The notes: generated from the letters alone by a model not told the origin. 21,511 nt of DNA from JAJBWD01 sp041670885 (GCA_041670885.1 JBAXYJ010000016.1:1-21511), one strand, 5' to 3'; shown: positions 12,950 to 20,497, numbered from the stretch's first letter. Program-made: numbers and translations.

Positions 12950-12982
12950 ATATTAGTCTCCTTTTATGACAATATAATGACA
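12950..12982 (-). promoter_or_regulatory. Pho-box-like promoter, copy 3
   Basis: Minus strand: TGTCATTATATTGTCA (12982-12967), an 11-nt gap, then TAATAT (12955-12950) with TATAAA overlapping. The half-sites and spacing are kept while the bases between half-sites and -10 have changed. Confidence 0.6.
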
Positions 12983-13005
12983 TTGCAAAAAGAAATTTAA
13001 AAAAT

Positions 13006-13033
13006 TTGATAAATTCTTTTCATTTAGTATAAT
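13006..13033 (+). promoter_or_regulatory. Sigma-A promoter of the methyltransferase-hisS operon
   Basis: TTGATA (13006-13011), a 16-bp spacer and TATAAT (13028-13033). The start would be near 13040, leaving a leader of about 60 nt before the ATG at 13099; the 18-bp repeat fragment 13046-13063 lies in this leader. Confidence 0.6.
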
Positions 13034-13098
13034 AATTATAAGTATGGAAATTGGATAATTCAATTTCATCAATAGGGAAACTACGTAATGGAGGAAAG

Positions 13099-14247
13099 AT
13101 GAATAAAAATAGCATAAATAAGGCAAATCTTTTTTTGATGGGAATAATAAATAGATTTAATGATAACCGGGATATATTTAAAGAAATAAATATTTCATTA
13201 AAATCAGGACTTAAGGAATTTAAAGGAACAGGTACAGAGACTGACGGGAAAATTATGTTTAATTACAGCGGAAAAACTAAAACCGGTGCCTTTTCTGAAA
13301 TAATTTCATTTATAATTAAAGAGATGGAAAAATATGAATCAGCAGAATTTAATTATATTGAAAGAGGAAGCGGAGTAAGAATATCAGCTGACAATAGAAA
13401 TGTAACCATGAAAAACATAAAAATAGAGGGCTTTGAGGTAAATACTCCTCTATTAAACCGTAAATATTATATTGAAGCTTCAAAGGCAGGAATTCTGCTA
13501 AAGGCAATTGACATAATGACAAAGGATGGAAAAATTAAAAATGATAAAATAAAGAAGTATAATCAGATGGATCATTATGTGGAGCTATTAGAGGGCATTA
13601 TTGACAAACTGCCTAGAAATAGAACTTTAAATATCTTAGACTGTGGCTGCGGCAAATCTTATCTGTCCTTTGTGCTGAATTATTATCTCACAGAGATTAA
13701 GAATATGAAATGTAATTTTATAGGCCTTGATATTTCACCTAAGGTAATAGAATCTTCTAAAAAGATGGCAGAGAATCTAAATTATAAGAACATGGAATTT
13801 TACAACCTGGATATTAAGGAATATAAACCATGTAAAAATATAGATATGGTCTTGTCCCTTTATGCCTGCGATGCAGCAACAGATTTAGCCATTACACTTG
13901 GAGTAAAAGTGGAAGCAGAAGCAATAGTAGCAGTTCCCTGCTGTGATAAAGAGATGCGAAGTTCATATTCCTATGAACCATTTAAAAGCATATTAAAGCA
14001 TGGAGTTTTAAATAATAGGATAGCTGATGCCCTGACTGATGGAATGAGGGCCTTATACCTGGAATCTTTAGGATATGAAACCTCAGTTATTGAGTGCATA
14101 TCTTCTGTTGAAACTTCAAAAAACATTATGATAAGAGCCATAAAAAGCGGAGAAGAAAATGAAGATATAAAACAGGAATATTATAAACTGATGGCAGTTT
14201 TAAACGTTACACCTGCATTATACAAATATTTAAACGATATAGATTAG
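13099..14247 (+). CDS. Class I SAM-dependent methyltransferase (Methyltransf_32-like)
   Basis: This is a 382-residue protein. The ATG at 13099 has a GGAGGA site (13090-13095); the upstream in-frame TTG at 13051 lacks a good site. An N-terminal domain of about 150 residues precedes a Rossmann methyltransferase domain. Motif I ILDCGCGKSYL is at residues 179-189, and GLDIS ends the second strand at 209-213. VLSLYACDAATDLAI and VAVPCCDKEM are typical of the Methyltransf_32 group (METTL25/RRNAD1-related bacterial proteins), whose substrates are mostly unknown, possibly RNA. It is the first gene of the operon running to natB and lies 10 nt ahead of hisS, a context that mildly favours an RNA-related role. 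Confidence 0.8.
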   Translation: MNKNSINKANLFLMGIINRFNDNRDIFKEINISLKSGLKEFKGTGTETDGKIMFNYSGKTKTGAFSEIISFIIKEMEKYESAEFNYIERGSGVRISADNRNVTMKNIKIEGFEVNTPLLNRKYYIEASKAGILLKAIDIMTKDGKIKNDKIKKYNQMDHYVELLEGIIDKLPRNRTLNILDCGCGKSYLSFVLNYYLTEIKNMKCNFIGLDISPKVIESSKKMAENLNYKNMEFYNLDIKEYKPCKNIDMVLSLYACDAATDLAITLGVKVEAEAIVAVPCCDKEMRSSYSYEPFKSILKHGVLNNRIADALTDGMRALYLESLGYETSVIECISSVETSKNIMIRAIKSGEENEDIKQEYYKLMAVLNVTPALYKYLNDID

Positions 14248-14257
14248 GGAGGAAATT

Positions 14258-15568
14258 ATGAATAATATAGTTAAACCATCAATATTACCAGGATTTATGG
14301 AGCTTCTTCCAAAGGAACAGATAGAATTTAACAGGATAAAAGATATTATAAAGGAAACTTACGAAATGTACGGCTTTATTCCTGTGGACACTCCTCTTAT
14401 TGAAAAGTCTGAGATACTTCTTGCAAAGGGGGGAGGGGAGACAGAGAAACAGATATATAGATTTACCAAGGGAGATACAGATATGTCCCTCAGGTTTGAT
14501 TTAACTGTACCTCTTGCCCGGTATGTAGCCCTCCACTCGGAAAATCTTAATTTCCCCTTCAGAAGGTATCATATTGGAAAGGTGTATAGAGGAGAGAGAA
14601 ATCAAAGGGGAAGATTCAGAGAATTTTATCAGTGTGATATTGATATTATAGGAAATGGGGAGCTTAGCATAATAAACGATGCTGAAATTCCAAGCATTAT
14701 TTACTCAATATTTAAGAAACTGGATTTTGGACCCTTCACAATAAGAATAAATAACAGAAAAATATTAAATGGATTTTTCAATCAGGTAACAAAGAGTGAC
14801 AAGGGAGCTATACTTAGAACAATAGATAAACTTGATAAAATAGGAGAAACCAAGGTAAAAGAGGAGCTAAAAGAGATTGGGGCTTACGACGCTGAAATTG
14901 AAAGAATACTTGATTTTATCAGTATCAAAGGAAGTAATGATGAAGTTTTGGGAAGCCTTAAGAACCTGAACATAGAAAATGAAGAATTTATTAAGGGCTT
15001 AGAGGAACTTTCCCTGGTAGTCCACTACATTAAGGGCTTTAATGTACCTGAAGATAACTTCAAGATAGACCTGACAATTGCAAGAGGTCTTGACTATTAT
15101 ACAGGGACCATATATGAAACAACTCTTAATGAATACCCGGGGATAGGTTCAGTTTGCTCAGGAGGAAGGTATGATAATCTAGCAGAGTATTATACAAAGG
15201 CAAAGCTTCCCGGAGTTGGAATATCCATAGGTCTTACCAGGCTTTTCTATCAGCTCACTGAGGCAGGTTTTATTAAGGAAGGAAAAAGTTCAACTACATC
15301 AAAGGTTCTTATAATCCCAATGGGAGATGTGATGGAATACTCAATAGATACAGCAGGCAGGCTGAGAGAAAATAATATAAGCTGTGAAATATATTTTGAG
15401 GAAGCAAAAGCAAAAAAGAAGTTCTCTTATGGTGATAAGCTGGGACTTGAATATGCTATAATTATAGGAGAAGAAGAAAAAGAAAATAAAGTAGTTTCAC
15501 TTAAAAACCTGAAAACCGGAGACCAGGTAAAGCTAAGCATAGAACAGGTGATAAGTAAATTAAGATAG
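14258..15568 (+). CDS. hisS: Histidyl-tRNA synthetase
   Basis: This 436-residue class II aminoacyl-tRNA synthetase charges tRNA-His. Motif 2 is around 104-127 (RRYHIGKVYRGERNQRGRFR), the histidine-specific ARGLDYYTG is at 275-283, and motif 3 (GISIGLTRLFY) follows at about 325-335. A C-terminal anticodon-binding domain lies at about 345-430. Both the catalytic signature and the C-terminal domain are present, which argues against the HisZ paralogue. A GGAGG site precedes the ATG. There is no T-box leader directly upstream; it is the second gene of the operon. aspS, its frequent neighbour in Firmicutes, is absent here. Confidence 0.95.
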   Translation: MNNIVKPSILPGFMELLPKEQIEFNRIKDIIKETYEMYGFIPVDTPLIEKSEILLAKGGGETEKQIYRFTKGDTDMSLRFDLTVPLARYVALHSENLNFPFRRYHIGKVYRGERNQRGRFREFYQCDIDIIGNGELSIINDAEIPSIIYSIFKKLDFGPFTIRINNRKILNGFFNQVTKSDKGAILRTIDKLDKIGETKVKEELKEIGAYDAEIERILDFISIKGSNDEVLGSLKNLNIENEEFIKGLEELSLVVHYIKGFNVPEDNFKIDLTIARGLDYYTGTIYETTLNEYPGIGSVCSGGRYDNLAEYYTKAKLPGVGISIGLTRLFYQLTEAGFIKEGKSSTTSKVLIIPMGDVMEYSIDTAGRLRENNISCEIYFEEAKAKKKFSYGDKLGLEYAIIIGEEEKENKVVSLKNLKTGDQVKLSIEQVISKLR

Positions 15569-15578
15569 GAGGGTCATT

Positions 15579-16088
15579 ATGGATGTTTTAACCTCTATTA
15601 AAGGAAGAAGAAGTATAAGAAAGTATAGTCAGGTTTTTATCGAAGAGGAAAAACTGGGAATAATAATGGAAGCCTTGAGACTTGCTCCCTCTGCTTCAAA
15701 CTCTCAAAAATGGGAATTCATTTTTGTAACAGATAAGGAAAAGAGAAAAAAGCTGGGAGAAGCTGCAGACGGTCAGAAATTTATTCAGGAAGCGCCGGTA
15801 ACAGTAGTTGGAGTTGCCACAGAAGATGAATATGTTATGATGTGCGGCCAAAAATCCTCCACCATAAATGTATCTATAGCTATGGCATATATGACTTTGG
15901 AAGCTTATGAACTGGGACTTGGAACCTGCTGGCTGGGGCATTTTGATGAAGAAAAGGTAAAGGAAACATTAAATATTCCGGGCAGTATGAGAGTAGTTGC
16001 CATATCGCCTCTAGGCTATCCAGACGAGGACCCGGACGAAAGACCAAGAAAAAGCTGCGATGAGGTAATTTCCTTTAATGATTTTTAG
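15579..16088 (+). CDS. Nitroreductase family flavoprotein
   Basis: A 169-residue FMN-dependent NAD(P)H oxidoreductase-like protein. The N-terminal GRRSIRKYSQ and the APSASNSQKWEFIFV segment form the FMN-binding signature. The C-terminal GLGTCWLGHFDEEKVKETLN and VAISPLGYPDE are also typical. Length is on the short side for the family (usually 170-220), as in clostridial single-domain members. An AGGAGGG site lies 5 nt before the ATG, 10 nt after hisS. The substrate cannot be told from sequence. Confidence 0.9.
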   Translation: MDVLTSIKGRRSIRKYSQVFIEEEKLGIIMEALRLAPSASNSQKWEFIFVTDKEKRKKLGEAADGQKFIQEAPVTVVGVATEDEYVMMCGQKSSTINVSIAMAYMTLEAYELGLGTCWLGHFDEEKVKETLNIPGSMRVVAISPLGYPDEDPDERPRKSCDEVISFNDF

Positions 16089-16138
16089 GGGGTTGCCTCT
16101 TTTTCTTTTAAATATTAAAGCAAAGTAGGAGTGATTTC

Positions 16139-17482
16139 ATGTTTTTGAATTTTATTTGGGATTTTGACGGCACACTTTTCCATACCTATGATGGAATGCT
16201 TTTAGCATTTAAAATGGTGCTTAAAGATAATGGAATAAAGAAGCAGGATGAAGAAATACTTGGAAGGCTGAAGACTACACTTGGAGAGGCACTGGATTAT
16301 TACTCAAAAGAATATAATTTAGATAAAAGTTACATGGAAACTAAATTCAGAGAGTATGAAGAAAAGTATGGATATGAACGTATGGTACCCTTTAAAGGCT
16401 TAGAGGAAATTCTCAAATATATTAAAAAACTTGGAGGAAGAAGCTTTATTTATACCCATAGGAATGCAGTCTGCAATAAATTAATAGAAAAGTATAAGCT
16501 GACGAATTATTTTACAGAGATAGTAACCAAGGAGTACGGCCTTGGCAGAAAGCCGGATTCTAAGGGCTTCAATTATATAATAAATAAATACAATTTAAAA
16601 AGGGAAGAAACTTTAGCAGTAGGAGACAGAGATTTAGATCTTTTAGCTGGGAAAAATTCAGGGACTCAGGTCTGCTTATTTTTATCAAAGGGATCAACTT
16701 ATTCAGAAAATGCGGACTTTGTCATATATAATCTTATAGATTTAAAGGAGGTTATTGATGGAAGGTATAAACTTATTTCATTAGACTCCTACGAAAACTT
16801 ATCGGATCATTATTTTAACTATGTAGACAATAAGCCCTATAATGCCTTTTATGAAAGACCGGGCACCCTTTCTCTTCTTCCGGACATAAAAGGAAAAAAA
16901 GTTCTTGATGCAGGCTGTGCTGCCGGCTTCTACACAGAGCAGCTTATAAAAAGGGGAGGATTAGTTACAGCACTGGATTTTAGCCCAAGTATGCTTAAAA
17001 TGACTAAATTAAGAGTTGGAAATGGGGCTGAACTTTTTTTAGCTGACCTGAATAAACCACTTAATATGTTTGAAGACGAAAGCTTTGATATAATACTGTC
17101 ATCGCTAACCCTTCATTACATAGAAAATTGGGATACTCCTCTTTCAGAGTTTAACAGAATATTAAAAAAGGGCGGACAGCTTATATTTTCAGTTCATCAT
17201 CCTTTTATGGACTTTACGGTTTTTAATAAGGAAAATTATTTTAAAAGGGATTTAATTGAGGATAGCTGGAAAACAAATAAGGGCAGCGTTAAGGTAACTT
17301 TTTATAGGAGACCACTAAATGAAATAACAGAAAGCCTTTATAAAGCAGGCTTTCTTATTGAAAGACTGATAGAGCCTTTCCCTACAGAAGAGTTTAAGAA
17401 AAGAGACTTTGAAACATACATAAAGCTGACTAAAAATCCGCAGTTTTTGTTTATTAAAGCGTTAAAGGGGGAGAAAAAGTGA
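16139..17482 (+). CDS. Fusion protein: HAD phosphatase domain + SAM-dependent methyltransferase domain
   Basis: A 447-residue protein in one uninterrupted frame with a TAGGAG site. Residues 1-205 form a HAD hydrolase of the phosphoglycolate-phosphatase/PGMB type: nucleophile D8 and D10 in WDFDGT, a motif II Thr near T106, K138 in GRKPDSKGF, and acidic motif IV GDRDLDL (162-168). Residues about 215-447 are a class I methyltransferase (Methyltransf_11/25 type): motif I VLDAGCAAG (255-263), ALDFS (278-282), the FDIILSSLTLHYIENW region, and ILKKGGQLIFSVHHP. All key residues of both halves look intact. The substrate is unknown. It overlaps natA by 4 nt (GTGA). Confidence 0.85.
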   Translation: MFLNFIWDFDGTLFHTYDGMLLAFKMVLKDNGIKKQDEEILGRLKTTLGEALDYYSKEYNLDKSYMETKFREYEEKYGYERMVPFKGLEEILKYIKKLGGRSFIYTHRNAVCNKLIEKYKLTNYFTEIVTKEYGLGRKPDSKGFNYIINKYNLKREETLAVGDRDLDLLAGKNSGTQVCLFLSKGSTYSENADFVIYNLIDLKEVIDGRYKLISLDSYENLSDHYFNYVDNKPYNAFYERPGTLSLLPDIKGKKVLDAGCAAGFYTEQLIKRGGLVTALDFSPSMLKMTKLRVGNGAELFLADLNKPLNMFEDESFDIILSSLTLHYIENWDTPLSEFNRILKKGGQLIFSVHHPFMDFTVFNKENYFKRDLIEDSWKTNKGSVKVTFYRRPLNEITESLYKAGFLIERLIEPFPTEEFKKRDFETYIKLTKNPQFLFIKALKGEKK

Positions 17483-18210
17483 TAGAGGTTAAGAATTTAT
17501 CAAAATATTTTAAAAAGGCAAAGGCAGTTGATTCCATAAGTTTCAATGTGGAAAGAGGTGAAATAGTAGGCCTTCTGGGTGAAAATGGAGCAGGAAAAAC
17601 AACTACCTTAAGGATGCTGGCTACAATGCTTAGAGCCTCAGAGGGAACTGCCAAAATAGATGGCTATGATATAAATACTGAGCCTAATAAAGTTCGAAGT
17701 CAGATAGGGATACTGTTTGGTGGAGAAGTAGGCCTTTATGACAGGCTTACCGCCAGAGAAAATATAAGTTATTTTGCAAAATTAAATGGAATGGATGAAG
17801 CTGAAACTAAAAAGAGAATTGATTACCTGATTAAAATGCTGCATATGGAAGAGTATATAGACAAAAGAGTTGGAAAATTTTCCAGAGGAATGAAACAAAA
17901 GACAGCAATTGCCAGAAGCGTTGTTCATAGTCCAAAGGTTATGCTGTTTGATGAGCCTACAGCCGGGCTTGATGTAACTGCCTCCAGAATAGTCCAGGAT
18001 TTTATAAAAAAGTGCAAAGAGGATAACAGGGCAATAATATTTTCAAGCCACTCCATGCTGGAGGTGGGACGGCTATGTGACAGGATTGTTGTCATTCATA
18101 AAGGCAAAATTGTAGAGGAAGGGACCATAAAACTTCTTAAGGAAAAATATAATAATGATGATTTGGAAGAAGTATTTATGCTGCTGATAGGTGATTCAAA
18201 TGAAAAATAA
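17479..18210 (+). CDS. natA: ABC transporter ATP-binding protein, NatA type
   Basis: A 243-residue ATPase starting at GTG inside the GTGA overlap with the preceding gene, with GGGGGAG upstream. Walker A GENGAGKT is at 34-41, the ABC signature FSRGMKQ at 134-140, Walker B VMLFDEP at 154-160, then the D-loop TAGLD and the switch His in SSHSML. The high match to the NatA style (KYFKKAKAVDSISF, then ILFGGEVGLYDRLTARENI) and the NatB-like partner downstream suggest an exporter related to the B. subtilis NatAB sodium extrusion system. The true substrate could be another ion or drug. It overlaps natB by 11 nt. Confidence 0.88.
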   Translation: MIEVKNLSKYFKKAKAVDSISFNVERGEIVGLLGENGAGKTTTLRMLATMLRASEGTAKIDGYDINTEPNKVRSQIGILFGGEVGLYDRLTARENISYFAKLNGMDEAETKKRIDYLIKMLHMEEYIDKRVGKFSRGMKQKTAIARSVVHSPKVMLFDEPTAGLDVTASRIVQDFIKKCKEDNRAIIFSSHSMLEVGRLCDRIVVIHKGKIVEEGTIKLLKEKYNNDDLEEVFMLLIGDSNEK

Positions 18211-19387
18211 TATAATGTTTATAGTAATGAAAAAGGAACTTATAGATCTTTTCAGAGATAAAAAGACAATTCTTATAGCTATTTTGATTCCTCTTATTAT
18301 GTTTCCTGTTTTATTTGGAATAATGGGAAAAGCAATGAATAAGACTGAAGATGACCTTAAAAATGATACAAAAATTGCTATAACAGAGAATTCAGAAAGT
18401 AATTTATCTAAATTTATAAAAAGCCAGCAGGGGATAAAAGTAATAGATTCTAAGGATATAGAAAAAGATATTAAGGATGGGAAAATATATTTAGATATAA
18501 AGATTCCTGATAATTTTGATGAGAATATTGATAAGGAAAATGTCCCTGAAATAGAAATAATATATGATAACTCAAGTCAAAATTCATTAAGTACATATAC
18601 GGCAATAACAGGATATATTGAACAATTTTCTAAAGTAATAGTAGGGAAAAGACTGGGAAAAAGAGGGATAGATGTCAGCATACTAAACCCTGTTAAAATT
18701 ACTGAAAAGACCACAGAAAAAGAGGACAGCGGTATGGGTAAATATATGATATCTTTAATGCTTCCTCTTCTTATTGTACTTTACAGTGTCACAGGACCTC
18801 TTCCTGCAGCAATAGACTTAGGTGCCGGAGAAAAAGAAAGAGGAACCTTAGAGCCTCTCCTTACAACAAAAGCCGGTCGGATGTCCCTCCTTTGGGGTAA
18901 GTTCTTGGCAATTACTATAATGGGACTGATTACAAATATAGCTTCTATAATAGGCTTAATATTTGCATCAAAGCAGTCAGGAAGTATACTAAACTTAGGG
19001 GGAGGGAGTTACTCGCTGTCTATGGGAACAATTATATTAATAGGAGTATTTGCTCTTCTTACTACTATGGTCTTTGGTGCAATTGAGCTTTCTATCAGTA
19101 TATATGCAAGATCCTTTAAGGAGGCTTCTACTTATCTGTCTCCTCTTACTATTATTGCACTGGTTCCAACCTATGCTACCTATATGCTGGATGCTAAAAA
19201 TATAAGTCTGATATATTTTAACATTCCATTATCTAATGTTATATGCATAATGAAAGAATTTATTGCAGGGATATATAATCCTGTTCACATAGGTCTTACG
19301 CTTGGATGGACAATAGCGTATATATTTATCTCAATATTATTTGCCAGATTTATGTTCAGCCGGGAGGAGGTTATATTCAGAACATAA
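18200..19387 (+). CDS. natB: ABC-2 type transporter permease, NatB type
   Basis: A 395-residue permease. The ATG at 18200 sits 5 nt after an AGGTGA site within the end of natA; a GTG three codons earlier (18191) is possible but is part of that site. One N-terminal membrane segment (about 20-40) is followed by a large external domain (about 45-190), then about five or six membrane segments (from SLMLPLLIVLYSVTGPLPAA to the C-terminus). The conserved ABC-2 loop DLGAGEKERGTLEPLLTTKA contacts the ATPase. This layout is that of NatB. It is the last gene of the plus-strand operon; no good plus-strand terminator follows it. Confidence 0.85.
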   Translation: MKNNIMFIVMKKELIDLFRDKKTILIAILIPLIMFPVLFGIMGKAMNKTEDDLKNDTKIAITENSESNLSKFIKSQQGIKVIDSKDIEKDIKDGKIYLDIKIPDNFDENIDKENVPEIEIIYDNSSQNSLSTYTAITGYIEQFSKVIVGKRLGKRGIDVSILNPVKITEKTTEKEDSGMGKYMISLMLPLLIVLYSVTGPLPAAIDLGAGEKERGTLEPLLTTKAGRMSLLWGKFLAITIMGLITNIASIIGLIFASKQSGSILNLGGGSYSLSMGTIILIGVFALLTTMVFGAIELSISIYARSFKEASTYLSPLTIIALVPTYATYMLDAKNISLIYFNIPLSNVICIMKEFIAGIYNPVHIGLTLGWTIAYIFISILFARFMFSREEVIFRT

Positions 19388-19389
19388 AA

Positions 19390-19410
19390 AAGAGCGGAAT
19401 ATCCGCTCTT
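19390..19410 (-). terminator. Terminator of the 51-residue ORF (minus strand)
   Basis: A perfect 9-bp stem AAGAGCGGA / TCCGCTCTT on an ATA loop. On the minus strand it is followed by TTTTATG, and it overlaps the stop of the small gene. On the plus strand no T-run follows except CTCTT, so it is weaker there. Confidence 0.65.
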
Positions 19411-19564
19411 AAAGTGCTCTTGCTTCTTTATATATTTCTTTTATTGTAATTTTACCAAAAATTAATAGAGTTAGAATTCTGTTTCTTATAAGATGCAGTG
19501 TTGTTTTATCTTTTATAAGCAAATACTTGTTAGAAAAATCAACGTAAAGTACATTGCTTTTCAT
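19409..19564 (-). CDS. Small uncharacterised protein, 51 residues
   Basis: A short ORF (ATG 19564-19562, TAA 19411-19409) with an AAGGAAGTG ribosome binding site 6 nt upstream, its own extended -10 promoter and its own terminator. The protein begins MKSNVLYVDFSNKYLLIKDK and continues with basic and hydrophobic residues (LIRNRILTLLIFGKITIKEI, then YKEARAL). It has net positive charge and one hydrophobic stretch (about 30-37), too short for a sure membrane span. I do not recognise the family. The full set of expression signals makes it a likely real gene. It is divergent from the sortase gene. Confidence 0.65.
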   Translation of the reverse strand: MKSNVLYVDFSNKYLLIKDKTTLHLIRNRILTLLIFGKITIKEIYKEARAL

Positions 19565-19593
19565 TTTAAACACTTCCTTTTATCTTATGTATT

Positions 19594-19602
19594 ATTATAG
19601 CA
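19594..19602 (-). promoter_or_regulatory. Extended -10 promoter for the 51-residue ORF
   Basis: The minus strand reads TGCTATAAT. The core ATTATAGCATAA (19594-19605) is the exact inverse of the sortase -10 region 19646-19657. The predicted start is near 19587, 23 nt before the ATG. Confidence 0.5.
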
Positions 19603-19648
19603 TAAAGAACAGAATTTTGATAATCTTAAAATTAAATTTACATAATTA

Positions 19649-19657
19649 TGCTATAAT
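19649..19657 (+). promoter_or_regulatory. Extended -10 promoter for the sortase gene
   Basis: TGCTATAAT on the plus strand, about 22 nt before the ATG at 19679; no good -35. It is the mirror of the divergent promoter at 19594-19602. Confidence 0.5.
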
Positions 19658-19678
19658 TATTTTTATAGAGGTGGTTGT

Positions 19679-20293
19679 ATGAAAAGAAAATATATCGGTA
19701 TATTTTTAATTTTAATAGGGATAACAATAATTGGCTCTGCCCTTTATATGAGATATGAGGGGAATAAAAAGCAGCAGCAAATGATAGATGAATTCGAAAA
19801 AACAATAAATCAGCTTAATAAAGAAAAACCTGTGGATAACTCAGGTGATAATAGTAATTCTGAGTATAGTCCGGATCTGGCGCCTCCTTCATTGGATGTT
19901 AAAGGAGCCATTGGCATAATGAAAATCCCTAAAATAGATTTAAAAGTAGCAATCGGAGACGGCGTTGATATGAATACTTTAAAATATGCTGTTGGTCATT
20001 TTAAGGAAACGCCTTACCCCGGGGAAAAGGGAAACTGTGCTATAGCAGGTCACAGGAGCTATACTTATAGTCAGTACTTTAACAGGCTGGATCAGGTAAA
20101 AGAGGGAGATACAATATCAATTACTACAACAAAGGGAGAGTTTACCTATGTAGTATATAAAATCTATGTTGTTGAGCCTTCTGAAGTATCTGTCCTTAAT
20201 AATACAAAGGATGCAGAACTTACTCTTATAACCTGTACTCCGGTTAGAGTAGCTACCCACAGACTTATAATAAAAGCAAAACTTAAATTATGA
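19679..20293 (+). CDS. Sortase (class D-like) cysteine transpeptidase
   Basis: This 204-residue protein is anchored by one N-terminal membrane segment (about 5-24), followed by a charged linker (25-75) and the sortase beta-barrel (about 76-204). Catalytic residues are visible: H125 in IAGHRSYTYSQYFNRLD, C186 in LTLITCTP, and R195 in VATHRLI. GIMKIPKIDLKVAIGDG and the TPYPGEKGNCAIAGH segment fit class D sortases of clostridia. It cuts a sorting signal on surface proteins and links them to the cell wall. No LPxTG-like substrate gene is present in the window, so the substrate is encoded elsewhere. The ribosome binding site is GAGGTGG. Confidence 0.88.
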   Translation: MKRKYIGIFLILIGITIIGSALYMRYEGNKKQQQMIDEFEKTINQLNKEKPVDNSGDNSNSEYSPDLAPPSLDVKGAIGIMKIPKIDLKVAIGDGVDMNTLKYAVGHFKETPYPGEKGNCAIAGHRSYTYSQYFNRLDQVKEGDTISITTTKGEFTYVVYKIYVVEPSEVSVLNNTKDAELTLITCTPVRVATHRLIIKAKLKL

Positions 20294-20306
20294 AATTCCT
20301 TTAAGT

Positions 20307-20353
20307 AATTATCCACAATTTATAAACAGGCTGTTGATAAATTGTGGATAATT
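20307..20353. promoter_or_regulatory. 47-bp palindrome with two inverted perfect DnaA boxes
   Basis: Perfect 17-nt arms (AATTATCCACAATTTAT at 20307-20323 and its inverse at 20337-20353). The 13-nt centre itself has a 5-bp inverted core (AACAG G CTGTT). Each arm contains an exact DnaA box: TTATCCACA (20309-20317) and TGTGGATAA (20343-20351). It starts 14 nt after the sortase stop. It could also act as a terminator hairpin, but the following T-run is delayed (CAAAAAATTTTT). Confidence 0.6.
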
Positions 20354-20467
20354 CAAAAAATTTTTACAACAAAATGAAAAAGCTTTTATTATTTCTTGAT
20401 TTATAGGAAAACCTCAGATAAAATGTTAATGAATGATTATATAAATTATTAACAGGAATTTGACACT

Positions 20468-20497
20468 TTATTCACAAAAGTAATGAATTAATCCACA
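20468..20497 (+). promoter_or_regulatory. Two further DnaA-like boxes, 21 bp apart
   Basis: TTATTCACA (20468-20476) fits the TTATnCACA consensus exactly. TAATCCACA (20489-20497) has one mismatch. Their starts are 21 bp apart, two helical turns. TTGACA (20460-20465) overlaps this region and may be the -35 of a promoter for the MogA-like gene, with only a poor -10 (ATGAAT) 17 bp on. Confidence 0.5.

Larger units (their letters stand above)
12540..12982 (-). repeat. Three tandem diverged copies of a promoter/sRNA/terminator unit
   Basis: Units: 12540-12647, 12753-12857 and 12877-12982. They share, in minus-strand order, TGTCA-N6-TGTCA, a -10 box, a TATAG..GTTAAC block followed by a C-run, TTAAATATATAAT or a close variant, and a GCCAG-stem hairpin with a C-run loop. 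Copy spacing is 125 bp (3 to 2) and 210 bp (2 to 1). The extra 85 bp between 2 and 1 contains the dispersed repeat 12670-12734. Together with the flanking terminator this explains the whole 12472-13005 gap, which carries no protein gene. Confidence 0.8.

Noticed and set aside
16745..16760. AAAGGAGG followed by ATG inside the HAD-methyltransferase gene, as if the methyltransferase half had its own start
   Set aside because: The ATG at 16758 is in a different frame from the methyltransferase and its frame stops after eight codons; the G-rich stretch simply encodes Leu-Lys-Glu-Val.
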